Part shown: positions 10,301-19,314 of the stretch, in pieces
How positions within the stretch are numbered: position 1 is the first letter of the stretch
Layout of the letters: each line of letters begins with the position of its first letter
Origin: Acinetobacter baumannii
Lineage (GTDB): Bacteria; Pseudomonadota; Gammaproteobacteria; Pseudomonadales; Moraxellaceae
NCBI RefSeq assembly: GCF_016508585.1
Contig: NZ_JADVOP010000012.1
Span: 35,829 to 99,828 of the forward strand
DNA length: 64,000 nucleotides
Direction of reading: 5' to 3'
The notes under the pieces: model-generated
Database searches by the model: none
Told to the model about the DNA's origin: nothing
The model's input: the letters and a program-made list of their open reading frames with translations, nothing else
Translations under genes and position numbers: made by a program

Positions 10301-10585
10301 TTTAAAACCAACAGACATACGCTTCCAAACATCACCATGTTTTAGAATCAATAAACGATCACCTTCTACCGCACGCATATCCGTTGCTGACAGAAGATCT
10401 TCAAGTGAATCCAAACTGTTTGCGTCCAACATACCCGACGACTTTGATGTTTGAGTTTTTGACGTCGATGGGTTCGAAGAACACCCAGCAGTCAAACCCA
10501 GTGCCGCCAATGCAGATGTTAATAGTGATAGTTTAAAGAAAACAGATGCAGTAGGTTGCCACACCATTGTGGTAGGTTTAAACAT
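7310..10585 (-). CDS. mltD: MltD-like lytic transglycosylase with eight LysM repeats
   Basis: About 1091 residues, roughly twice the length of E. coli MltD. A lipoprotein signal ends in LGLTAGC, so it should sit in the outer membrane facing the cell wall. The SLT domain follows (about residues 110-260), with the catalytic-glutamate region LPIIESSYDPAATSSAAAAGMWQFIPSTG and LALAAYNAGPGR. A degenerate LysM-like element (about 285-335) and a low-complexity linker rich in T, A and P come next. Eight LysM modules then fill the C-terminal half, each with a Y-V-x-GD/E-SL opening and an LxVGQ-type close. I preferred the ATG at 10585 over 10603. It cleaves peptidoglycan to 1,6-anhydro-muropeptides; the repeats bind glycan. 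Confidence 0.9.
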   Translation of the reverse strand: MFKPTTMVWQPTASVFFKLSLLTSALAALGLTAGCSSNPSTSKTQTSKSSGMLDANSLDSLEDLLSATDMRAVEGDRLLILKHGDVWKRMSVGFKMDENHWDPRIDAQRSWFVSRQPYIDRLSARASRYLYHTVKEAERRGLPTELALLPIIESSYDPAATSSAAAAGMWQFIPSTGKIYGLRQTSLYDGRRDVVESTRAAYEFLGGLYNQFGSWELALAAYNAGPGRIQQAINRNQAAGLPTDYWSLRLPQETMNYVPRFLAVAQIIKNPSKYGVSLPPIANRPHFREVAVPPGAQLNQIASVTGLSRAELYALNPGHRGEIVDPSSTLRILIPADLSPTIDSKLRALKPSSDSGYWASNSSPTTATQTLTPAGVTSTVTQSITPTRTAPPVMGSKATTTSASPVSTLKNTPQGSDALAKFAANADIPSAPRIPVAVTTAANVKPVAVEPPISAREKAQILAAVKAEGEKETVKQVLEPQATQAEKEEVVKEIKAIAPQGTEVLDPYDGKIKLTAIQTSQSVAEVQGKENTVGFAYPKGLAETTPANSEEAKLNQDKNFKKTDTEVVVEPPKGKRSTYTVLAGDTLATIALKNGVNWRDIAKWNQVDPNGTLFVGATLYLYDAKPQIDTPSTSRKVTESAPTTYVVKPNDSLTGVANQFDLSVSQLASYNNLNTNSNLFVGQKLKLKDTAEDKLSEINKTVVRADTSKPVAKVRTKSYVVKRGEYLKIIADRYALSVHELADLTPGLDISSSLFVGQKINVPLNEVNEPENKLESKVVEQSKFKNLKSEPSYKTENYKVQSGDSLSSIAAQSKLSLAELAELNKLSPSRNLLVGQVIKIPAGSSTPETYTVQSGDSLIAVANKYNLQVNQIAELNGLTTTSGLLVGQKLKLTGTPESSAKERAHGRNESKSELSSKDIHVVKSGETLASIAKKYKLQLSYLSDLNGLSRNQALEVGQRLKIEGDLPSKSSLSKEKEDLKASAKPSSKASSKNTESYAVKAGESLNVIASRVGLSVQELAELNDLSPRAGLQRGQSIRIPKTVTEYKVKSGDSLIRLASKFGIDTGALAEMNDLKPNASLRIGSIIKVPNL

Positions 10586-10800
10586 AAGGGTTCCGAACAA
10601 CATTTAGTAAATTATTTTATCTTTGCCATTTTAGTAGAGCTTAAGGCGCATACAAGGCAAAATTTGAATGCGAATTGCATACAAATGTTACAAGAAATTA
10701 AAAAAATCTCGGTTCATGCGTAGAAAACGCTGATTTGCGTATACAATAAATTCTTAAACCACGATGTTCAACTCTTAATTCACTTTCATTGGTTATTACT

Positions 10801-12207
<1,407 letters not shown>

Positions 12208-12334
12208 AATTTCCTATTTAGGCTTATTTTTTCTGTAAAAATCCACTTCTTCAGCTATATTAAAACTTAGAAAATTAGCCTCATTTTGAGGCTATGCAAT
12301 AGAACATTTAGATACCCAGGAAAGGTGCAGATCA

Positions 12335-13978
12335 ATGTCTTACCAAACCTCTATACATTTTGATCCGACGGCATTACTGATTATTAAAAAAGAAGTCGAT
12401 AATTCAATTTTACAAGTTGAATCTGCTGTCAGCAGTTTAGTTGAAGATCAAACTTTACCCTTTGGTATAGATGATGCATTGCTGCAACTCGAACAATGCA
12501 GCCATGTACTCATGCTAATTGACATGCCTCAAGTTGCAAAAATTGCCGAACTCTCCGCACAAGTCATGCGTAAAATCATGCAGAACCCCCATGAAATCAA
12601 TACTCAAGATGTCATTGCATTGAGCGAAGGGACAACGATGCTCAAACGTTATATTGAGTTTAGTTGCCTACGTGAAGTGAAAGTGCCGCAATTTTTGCAT
12701 GATACGCTAAACCGCCTAGAACTTTCTCTAGGTTTGGAACTCACGCCAGAAGGTCAAGCCATCGTACCCTTACTGGATTGCGTGACTCCAAATTTTAATC
12801 TTTCACAACCCCCAGAATTGGAAAGCTCAGTCCATGTCCATAAGCTCTATAAGCTTTGCCTACACAAACTCTTAAAGCAACAGGAGACGGATTTAGATCT
12901 TCAAGGAATAAAGCTGGTTGGGAGTTACTTGGCCAATACTGCTCAAGGGCAACCGAGTGCCCAATATTGGGCGTTGATTGCTGTTGCTTTAAACCAGATT
13001 GAGCATATCACCCTCAACGATACCCGTTTAAGAACACTCATCAGTATCGAAACCAACATTTCCTTATTCCTTAACGATCTTGCAGGATTTATACCATCCT
13101 TAACAGACACTGCAAATGTATTGAGTATTTGTGTTAGTCAGGAAGATGAGGTTTCTCAACATATTCGTGAACAGATCAATCTGGGTGAGGATATTCTGAC
13201 AGATACACAGCTTCAGATTTTCAGCCGTCATTTGTTCGGACCCGATTTCGATACGATTCACAGTGTCAGCCAGCTCATTACTGATGAAATGTCGCAAATC
13301 CGTAATGATATTGAGTTTAACTATCAAAATATGAGTGATGAAAAAACTCAAGAATTGAAGAGTAAACTCACAGATCTTGCACATGTATTTAAAGTGCTCA
13401 ATTTAAATGAAGCCTATAGCGAATTGAAACAGCAAGCCGATCTGTTGTCTCAAGAAAACATGCTGAGAGATGAAAACTATGCGCAGCAATTGATGAATAG
13501 TATCCTCTCTGCAATGAACTCTATTGGAATTCTTGAACGCAATTACACTTCTAATCGCCTGCAATTAAAAGTCAATAATCTACATATTTCTCTTGATCGT
13601 CTTGATGAAGCTCACACAGCTTTACTGACCGAAACCAAGGCGATGGTCGATTTAAGCTCACAAACGTTGGTTCAATATTTGCAGGATCCACAGTCTACAA
13701 GTCTTGAACTATTACCTTCTCAATTATATGAAATTGGGGGAGCTTTATTGTTCCTTGCAGCCAAAGACGGTCAAAAGGCATTGGCGCAGTCTGCCGAATT
13801 TATCCAGTCTGGACTCAACAAAGAACAGATCTTCAACCAACAACAGGTGAATAAACTTCTGGATGTGCTCGCCAGTGCAGACATGATGATTGAAAATCTA
13901 CAGAACAAACAACCTGTTTTGCAGACGATGTTTGATGTAGCATTGGCAAGTAGTCAAACTTTAAAATCGGTAGCCTAA
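12335..13978 (+). CDS. fimL: FimL-like protein (twitching/ChpA-related)
   Basis: A 547-residue, mostly alpha-helical protein without signal peptide or membrane segment. The opening segment (TALLIIKKEVDNSILQVESAVSSLVEDQ, then LLQLEQCSHVLMLIDMPQVAKIAELSAQVMRKI) resembles the degenerate Hpt-like repeats at the amino end of ChpA/PilL, and the overall size matches FimL. In Pseudomonas FimL lacks the phosphorylatable histidine and supports type IV pilus function and cAMP levels through FimV and CyaB. AGGAAAGG precedes the start. Its TAA overlaps the nudC ATG. The assignment rests on recalled resemblance, not on a catalytic motif. Confidence 0.65.
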   Translation: MSYQTSIHFDPTALLIIKKEVDNSILQVESAVSSLVEDQTLPFGIDDALLQLEQCSHVLMLIDMPQVAKIAELSAQVMRKIMQNPHEINTQDVIALSEGTTMLKRYIEFSCLREVKVPQFLHDTLNRLELSLGLELTPEGQAIVPLLDCVTPNFNLSQPPELESSVHVHKLYKLCLHKLLKQQETDLDLQGIKLVGSYLANTAQGQPSAQYWALIAVALNQIEHITLNDTRLRTLISIETNISLFLNDLAGFIPSLTDTANVLSICVSQEDEVSQHIREQINLGEDILTDTQLQIFSRHLFGPDFDTIHSVSQLITDEMSQIRNDIEFNYQNMSDEKTQELKSKLTDLAHVFKVLNLNEAYSELKQQADLLSQENMLRDENYAQQLMNSILSAMNSIGILERNYTSNRLQLKVNNLHISLDRLDEAHTALLTETKAMVDLSSQTLVQYLQDPQSTSLELLPSQLYEIGGALLFLAAKDGQKALAQSAEFIQSGLNKEQIFNQQQVNKLLDVLASADMMIENLQNKQPVLQTMFDVALASSQTLKSVA

Positions 13979-14736
13979 TGTCAGAATTATCAGTTGCTTA
14001 TATCTTTCATCATCAACAACTTTTAGTGGATGAAAACTTGCAACTTCCGAAAGTAGAGAAATTGGCAAGTGATATCAGTTTTAACTCGGGTGATCAGATC
14101 ATTGCCCGGGATCTTTTTATTGAAGATGAGATTCCACAGGGTTATCAATTAATTCCGATTCGGCAACTCATCTCGCAGTGGACAAAATCTGAATTTGAGC
14201 AAGCCAGTCGAGCAGTACAATTGCTTGAATGGCGCCGTAATCATAAATTCTGTAGTCACTGTGGGCATGAAACAGAAGTTCATCCAATTGAATACGCAAT
14301 GGTTTGCCCTGCGTGTCGTTACCACCAATACCCTCGCGTACAGCCCTGTATTATTACGGTGATCACACGTGGTGACAATGAAATTCTATTGGCGAAGAAT
14401 GCCAAGAATAAAAGTAATATATATGGCCTGATTGCAGGTTTTGTCGAAGTTGGTGAAACGCTTGAGGAAGCAGTCAAGCGTGAAACTTTGGAGGAAGTCG
14501 GCTTAAAAGTAAAGAATGTGCAATATTTGTCGAGCCAGCCTTGGCCATTTCCTAGCAATTTAATGCTTGCTTTTAAAGCTGAATATGAAGCGGGTGAGAT
14601 TGTATTGCAGGAAGAAGAAATCAGTGATGCACAATTTTTTAAGTTTGACCGGTTGCCTGAAACACCGTTCACAGGCAGTATTGCACATGCCATGATTCAA
14701 CATGTAATCCACAATACGCCAATGCATCAAGACTAG
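13978..14736 (+). CDS. nudC: NADH pyrophosphatase / RNA decapping Nudix hydrolase NudC
   Basis: A 252-residue NudC-type protein. A four-cysteine zinc ribbon (CSHCG and CPACR, about residues 91-112) precedes a complete Nudix box, GFVEVGETLEEAVKRETLEEVGL (about 158-180), followed by the NADH-specific SQPWPFPSNLM motif. It hydrolyses NAD(H) to NMN(H) and AMP and, in E. coli, removes NAD caps from RNA. Its ATG overlaps the stop of the upstream fimL-like gene (TAATG), so the pair is translationally coupled. Confidence 0.95.
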   Translation: MSELSVAYIFHHQQLLVDENLQLPKVEKLASDISFNSGDQIIARDLFIEDEIPQGYQLIPIRQLISQWTKSEFEQASRAVQLLEWRRNHKFCSHCGHETEVHPIEYAMVCPACRYHQYPRVQPCIITVITRGDNEILLAKNAKNKSNIYGLIAGFVEVGETLEEAVKRETLEEVGLKVKNVQYLSSQPWPFPSNLMLAFKAEYEAGEIVLQEEEISDAQFFKFDRLPETPFTGSIAHAMIQHVIHNTPMHQD

Positions 14737-14749
14737 TTTGAGCTTTATT

Positions 14750-14779
14750 AAAAATGCCTAGCCCATGCTAGGCATTTTT
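14750..14779. terminator. Bidirectional terminator between nudC and the esterase gene
   Basis: Arms AAAAATGCCTAGC and GCTAGGCATTTTT pair perfectly around CCAT. The hairpin lies between two convergent genes and overlaps the stop codon of the minus-strand esterase. T-runs serve both directions. Confidence 0.85.
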
Positions 14780-15670
14780 AATTGCTTCATCTAAGACTTT
14801 TATAATTTCCGAGCGCGTCACAAAGAGACGACTGAACAAGCTTGAGACACTGCCCATAATTGAGATATGTCCTGTTTTAGGAATGGTCAAGATTTCACAA
14901 TGATTGCCTTGTTCAAGCAATTGTTTTTTGAAGTCAAAGGAGTTCTGCGGCTTCACAATCTGATCATTTTCAGCCAGGAATAAATAATGTTTAACTTCAT
15001 TCTTGGCAACAAAATAATATGGCATCACCTGTTGATAAGGAATGGTTTGATCAAATGCACCTTCAGCCAAAGCATCATTTTTATAATCAAAATGATAAGG
15101 TCCTGCAATTCCAATCAATGCTTTGATGTTGGGTTTTAACGGCAAAGCATAATTTTTCGGATGATACAATAAAGAGGCTATATTGAACGCCCCTGCTGAA
15201 TGTCCCATCAAAGCAATTTGGTCTGTTGAAATACCTAAACGTAATTGCTGTTGTTCAAGATAATTTAAGGCAACGGCTAAATCATCCACATAACTTGGAA
15301 ACTTATGTTCAGGAGCCAAATGGTAATTCAGCACCGCAACATTATAGCCATAGCGGCTAAACGCTTCCCCTACAAACTTGTAGGCACTTTTATCACCATG
15401 ACTCCAAGCACCGCCATGAACAAAAACAATCAAAGCTTTGGTTTGGGTTTGATGGGAAATATATAAATCTAAACGTTGTCGGGCTTTTAAACCATAAGCA
15501 ATGTTTTGTTTTATGGAATATCCCTTTTTGGGAGTCAATCCATTAAGGGTTATGCTGCCTAAGTCATATAAACGAAAATCTTGATAATGCGTTTTAAACT
15601 TAACTTTAAGTTGTTGAAATTGCTTGCCAAGTTTAACTTTAAGCAATTCTAGCCTATTGTTGGATAACAT
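14768..15670 (-). CDS. Alpha/beta hydrolase (esterase of the BD-FAE/HSL-like group)
   Basis: About 300 residues. The oxyanion-hole motif HGGAWSHGD (near residue 86) and the nucleophile elbow GHSAGAFN are typical of hormone-sensitive-lipase and kynurenine-formamidase-like esterases. The late GHISIMG supplies the probable catalytic His, and ENDQIVKPQNS the acid. No signal peptide is evident. I chose the ATG at 15670, which overlaps the end of the BON lipoprotein gene by 17 bases; a longer frame reaches 15736 but would overlap that gene more. Substrate unknown. Confidence 0.75.
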   Translation of the reverse strand: MLSNNRLELLKVKLGKQFQQLKVKFKTHYQDFRLYDLGSITLNGLTPKKGYSIKQNIAYGLKARQRLDLYISHQTQTKALIVFVHGGAWSHGDKSAYKFVGEAFSRYGYNVAVLNYHLAPEHKFPSYVDDLAVALNYLEQQQLRLGISTDQIALMGHSAGAFNIASLLYHPKNYALPLKPNIKALIGIAGPYHFDYKNDALAEGAFDQTIPYQQVMPYYFVAKNEVKHYLFLAENDQIVKPQNSFDFKKQLLEQGNHCEILTIPKTGHISIMGSVSSLFSRLFVTRSEIIKVLDEAIKNA

Positions 15671-16358
15671 TATTGTTTTGCCCTGTAGCATCTGGATCAA
15701 TTGCAACAGGGGTTTGCACATCAGGTTGTTGTGCATTGTTTACCACAGGTGCCGTAAACGATGAAGTTTGAACTGAATTATTCGCTTGCTCAACATTGTC
15801 AATCAAGGTCACGATTTTAGTCACATTCCCAACTTTTTGTAAAACATCATTTAAATCCGCAATTTCAGCATTATTTAGACGTCCCAGAACATACAGAACA
15901 CCATCTTCAGTATGGACCAAAACTTTATTATCAGAGACCACAGGCGCTTTCATAATTAAGCCACGGGTATTCACCGTGACAGAGGCGTCCTGCATGATGG
16001 TGCTATAACCGATTTGATTGCCAACAGTTAAGTAATTGTGTACCGCTTTTACATCACTCATTGCACGTAAATTGTCTTCGGCAAGTTGTTTTAAATGTGC
16101 ATCGGGTACTTGCCCAGTAAGTAAAACATTGCTGTGAAAACTATTAATATTGACACGAGATTGTTTAAATCGAGCATCTAATTTATATAAGTTAATTTTT
16201 GCAGTACGCTCAATAGAAGAATCAATAAAAACTTGTCCTAAAGATCGGACACCGCTTTCTGTTCCTACTGGTGAAGAACCAGTACCACCAGAGATAAAAC
16301 TCGCGCAACCAGATAAACTTGCTACACACATCATGGTGATGACAATACGCTTTAACAC
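15654..16358 (-). CDS. BON-domain outer-membrane lipoprotein, DolP (YraP)-like
   Basis: A 234-residue lipoprotein with lipobox LSGC (cysteine at 18), followed by two BON modules (about residues 48-115 and 120-190; NSFHSNVLLTGQVPD and VHTEDGVLYVLGRLNN are their cores) and a disordered N/Q/P/T-rich tail. E. coli DolP supports outer-membrane integrity and BAM function. The neighbourhood (rsmI, lpoA, yraN, then this gene) matches the E. coli yraL-yraP order, which supports the call; diaA, present in E. coli, is absent. The start appears to be GTG, with GGAG nine bases before it. Confidence 0.8.
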   Translation of the reverse strand: MLKRIVITMMCVASLSGCASFISGGTGSSPVGTESGVRSLGQVFIDSSIERTAKINLYKLDARFKQSRVNINSFHSNVLLTGQVPDAHLKQLAEDNLRAMSDVKAVHNYLTVGNQIGYSTIMQDASVTVNTRGLIMKAPVVSDNKVLVHTEDGVLYVLGRLNNAEIADLNDVLQKVGNVTKIVTLIDNVEQANNSVQTSSFTAPVVNNAQQPDVQTPVAIDPDATGQNNNVIQQ

Positions 16359-16464
16359 TCAGCAAGACTCCTATTGATTTTAACTGACAACACAACATCT
16401 TGATTGCCTATTAAGATGTTGGAACATATCTTTTTTTTGAGAAAAACTGTGGGGCAATTCTTCG

Positions 16465-16881
16465 TCACAGATTAATCAAGTCTGCATCCAAAGTAAATGC
16501 ATTTTCAATCCAAGACTGATCATAAGAGATTTTACTTAAGTCTTGCTGTACGTTTTTTGCAAATTTATGATGTAAATCAAACCCAATTACATCAAAACGA
16601 CAATAATACTGTTCATATTGCGGATATTCTTGTAAAAACCTAAAGGCTGTCTTGATCATTTTCTGCTGTTTGGACAAATTTACTGCTTCAAAAGCGTATC
16701 CCCTATAGTTTGAAGTTCTTGCTTTGACTTCAATAAAAACCAACTCTTGTTGTGATTCAGCGACAATATCGATTTCACCAAAACGTGAAAAATAGTTTAA
16801 TTTGACAATCGCATAGCCTGATTGCCGCAATATTTTTACTGCCTCTTGCTCCGCCCATGATCCTAGATTATTTTTAGCCAT
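16465..16881 (-). CDS. yraN: YraN/UPF0102 family endonuclease-fold protein
   Basis: A 138-residue protein with the YraN pattern: an opening G-x-x-x-E-x-A-x-x-x-L (GSWAEQEAVKILRQSGYAI), then the PD-(D/E)xK nuclease-like core FGEIDIVAESQQELVFIEVKAR. The family has a restriction-endonuclease-like fold and no settled biochemical role. It lies 11 bases after the lpoA-like gene, so both are likely on one transcript. Confidence 0.88.
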   Translation of the reverse strand: MAKNNLGSWAEQEAVKILRQSGYAIVKLNYFSRFGEIDIVAESQQELVFIEVKARTSNYRGYAFEAVNLSKQQKMIKTAFRFLQEYPQYEQYYCRFDVIGFDLHHKFAKNVQQDLSKISYDQSWIENAFTLDADLINL

Positions 16882-16892
16882 CGATCATTCAA

Positions 16893-17843
16893 CTATAAGG
16901 GCACTAAGTTATTTTTAGAGCGCTCAAAACATTGTGGAATGCGCTCAACACGATTCCCTTCGATTTTAATTTTTCCTGTCCGCCCATTAAAGGTTAGACT
17001 TTTGACATTGGGATCCAACACAAATTGTTCAGCAATGTTCCAAGCATCACCACCAAACGCATATAAACGTTGATAAGGTAATGATGTGGGTTGATCCTTA
17101 TAGGCTTTCACCACATCTTCCCATTCTTTGATATACAAAGCAGGCACATCACAGAACTTCATGCCTTTCGGTAATGTTTTACTTTCATTCAAGGCGATCG
17201 CTTGAGTATAAATATTCTTTTTCTTTAACTTCTTTAAATTTGCCAGCCATTGATTTGAGCCAAGCAATAAAATACCTTCACTTGCTTTGGTCGTATTTGG
17301 CATCGCATCCACTGGGTCAACTTCTCCTGCATAGTTTGCGAAAAGAGCATTTAAAAAACTGATTGATTCCGCTTCAGTGCCCTTTTCACGAACAACATAG
17401 AGTTTGCTCACTTTATCATGCTGAATATAATCCAGTAGCGCTAAAGCATCATCATTTTTAGACAGACTATATTGCCAAACATTTTTATAGGTTGGATAGA
17501 CTTCATTTAAAGCCAGCACTGGAACTTTAGGTTTTAAATTGATCAACGCTTCTACATCTGGACGTGCCAAGGGACCAATAATCATTTGGGTCTTTTTATT
17601 TACATTTTGCTTCAAAATGGTTTTGATGTTTTTTTGATCAGAATCCACAAATTTTAATGGGATTTGATTCTTGGATGCATGAGATGCATTCAATATTCCT
17701 TGTTTGATACTTAAACCTGCTCGCGACATGGGACCTGTTTCAGGTAAGATAACAAGAATTTCTGCGTGAACTTGGATTGTAAATCCAATTATTCCCAAAC
17801 ATACCAGTCTTTTAATACTGTTCAACACTATCTTATTTTTCAT
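16893..17843 (-). CDS. LpoA-like penicillin-binding-protein activator, short form
   Basis: 316 residues, less than half of E. coli LpoA (about 680). It keeps only a periplasmic-binding-protein-like domain, with LVILPETGPMSRAGLSIKQGIL after the signal peptide and MIIGPLARPDVEALINL near residue 90. The N-terminal TPR domain of LpoA is missing. The amino end looks like a plain Sec signal (IGFTIQVHA) with no lipobox, so it may be soluble in the periplasm rather than anchored. It lies head-to-head with rsmI, as lpoA does in E. coli. Known LpoA activates PBP1A; whether this short form does is inference. Confidence 0.75.
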   Translation of the reverse strand: MKNKIVLNSIKRLVCLGIIGFTIQVHAEILVILPETGPMSRAGLSIKQGILNASHASKNQIPLKFVDSDQKNIKTILKQNVNKKTQMIIGPLARPDVEALINLKPKVPVLALNEVYPTYKNVWQYSLSKNDDALALLDYIQHDKVSKLYVVREKGTEAESISFLNALFANYAGEVDPVDAMPNTTKASEGILLLGSNQWLANLKKLKKKNIYTQAIALNESKTLPKGMKFCDVPALYIKEWEDVVKAYKDQPTSLPYQRLYAFGGDAWNIAEQFVLDPNVKSLTFNGRTGKIKIEGNRVERIPQCFERSKNNLVPL

Positions 17844-17853
17844 GGAGACCTTT

Positions 17854-18696
17854 ATGAGTGCTCAATTATTTGTCGTAGCGACCCCAATTGGGCACTTAGA
17901 TGATATGACTTTCCGTTCTATTGAAGTTTTAAAGTCGGTTTCTATTATTGCGGCAGAAGATACCCGCCAATCCGCTCAATTATTAAAACATTATAATATC
18001 TCAACTCCGCTTACTGCGTGTCATGATCATAATGAAAGTAACAAAATTGATATACTTATCGAAAAATTAAAGCAAGGTCAAGATATTGCACTGGTGAGTG
18101 ATGCCGGAACCCCGCTTATTAGTGATCCTGGATTTAAATTGGTCCGTGCTGCACAAGACAATGGCATCCGAGTCATTCCTGTACCGGGTGCTTGCGCTGC
18201 AATTGCAGCGTTGAGTGCTGTTGGCTTGCCAAGTGACCGTTTCAGTTTTGAAGGTTTTCTTTCTTCAAAACAATCTCAGCGTTTAATACAACTAGAAAAA
18301 TTGAAATATGAAACGCAAACCATGATTATCTATGAAGCACCCCATCGTATTTTAGACAGTGTCAAAGATATGGCTCAGGTTTTTGGTGAACAGCGCCCTG
18401 TTGGTTTTGCTCGCGAGATCACTAAAACTTTTGAAACCATTAAAAAAATGACGCTAGGTGAATTGATAAGCTTTATTGAAAATGATCACCACCAACAAAA
18501 AGGCGAAATCGTTTTAGTGATTGGCGGTCTACCTGATGCCAAAGACCAAGATGTAGAACAAGAGAAGTTAGACCAACTACTTACACGATTATTACAGGAC
18601 TTATCTGTTAAAGCAGCATCACAACTCGCCGCTGACCTGATGGGCATCAAAAAGAAAATTGCCTATCAACGTGCTTTAGAACTAACAGATCATTAA
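17854..18696 (+). CDS. rsmI: 16S rRNA (cytidine-1402 2'-O) methyltransferase RsmI
   Basis: A 280-residue tetrapyrrole-methylase-fold protein with RsmI signatures: VVATPIGHLDDMTFRSIEVL at the amino end, IAAEDTRQSAQLLKHY, and the SAM-site segment LVSDAGTPLISDPGF. It methylates the ribose of C1402 in 16S rRNA, aiding decoding. The ATG at 17854 is preceded by GGAG; an in-frame ATG at 17842 is less likely. The start codons of rsmI and the lpoA-like gene are only ten bases apart on opposite strands, so each promoter must lie inside the other gene. Confidence 0.95.
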   Translation: MSAQLFVVATPIGHLDDMTFRSIEVLKSVSIIAAEDTRQSAQLLKHYNISTPLTACHDHNESNKIDILIEKLKQGQDIALVSDAGTPLISDPGFKLVRAAQDNGIRVIPVPGACAAIAALSAVGLPSDRFSFEGFLSSKQSQRLIQLEKLKYETQTMIIYEAPHRILDSVKDMAQVFGEQRPVGFAREITKTFETIKKMTLGELISFIENDHHQQKGEIVLVIGGLPDAKDQDVEQEKLDQLLTRLLQDLSVKAASQLAADLMGIKKKIAYQRALELTDH

Positions 18697-18714
18697 TCAT
18701 TTGATTGAATGAAA

Positions 18715-18747
18715 CATAAAGAAATGACTGGATGTCATTTCTTTATG
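18715..18747 (+). terminator. Hairpin downstream of rsmI
   Basis: Perfect 14-base arms (CATAAAGAAATGAC / GTCATTTCTTTATG) around a five-base loop, 19 bases after rsmI. The T-run is interrupted, so it may be a weaker terminator. Confidence 0.6.
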
Positions 18748-18863
18748 TTGATAACACTTATTTTTATCACTTCGATATTACAACCCACATTATCCTAGGT
18801 TGAATCATTCAACCGAATACCCTAAATCAAATCAGCATTCCATAATCGACCGTCTAAAGTCAT

Positions 18864-18887
18864 TAAAAAAGCACCTGTCGGTGCTTT
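18864..18887 (-). terminator. Terminator of the SutA-like gene
   Basis: On the minus strand AAAGCACC pairs with GGTGCTTT around a four-base loop and is followed by six T. It begins four bases after the stop of the acidic-protein gene. Confidence 0.8.
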
Positions 18888-18891
18888 GAAA

Positions 18892-19143
18892 TCAATCTTT
18901 TGCAGATTCATCAGGAGGAACTTCAGTGATTTTTCCACCCCGCGCTAAAAATGCAGCGATTTCGTCTTCCAATGCTTCACGTTGTCTTTTTTTCGCAGTT
19001 ACTGTGAGTGTTTCAGCTTCAGCCAAGTCTGTATCAGAGACTGTAGAATCGCTTGCAGCAGCACCTTTTTCTGCTGCTTGAGCTTCATCGTCGTCTACCG
19101 CTTGGTCTTCTGAACTATCATCATAATCATTTGTATCTGTCAT
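18892..19143 (-). CDS. Small acidic SutA-like RNA polymerase-binding protein
   Basis: An 83-residue protein. Residues 1-45 are very rich in D, E, S and A and should be disordered. A basic helical segment (TAKKRQREALEDEIAAFLARGGKITEV, about 49-75) follows, then a short tail. This architecture, and especially the FLxRGGKxxEV element after a KxRExLxxE helix, resembles SutA of Pseudomonas, which binds the RNA polymerase beta lobe and promotes transcription in slow-growing cells. The gene is monocistronic with its own terminator. The resemblance is by eye and covers a short motif, so function is inferred. Confidence 0.65.
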   Translation of the reverse strand: MTDTNDYDDSSEDQAVDDDEAQAAEKGAAASDSTVSDTDLAEAETLTVTAKKRQREALEDEIAAFLARGGKITEVPPDESAKD

Positions 19144-19314
19144 CTTGAACTCCCCATCAATGACGTCAATTTACCATTAAAAAATGGTGATGTTTTACAG
19201 AGAAATGTACCAATCTCTAACGCATTCGACTAGTCTCTAGACACATAAAATCGTGTTTTTTTTCATCAAATTCGTAATATTGTTTAAGCGATTGTTTAAA
19301 AAATATCTGTCTGT

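Noticed and set aside
12277..12293. Hairpin AGCCTCA / TGAGGCT after the RNase HI-DnaQ gene
   Set aside because: The stem is good but there is no T-run on the plus strand, so I did not call it a terminator.
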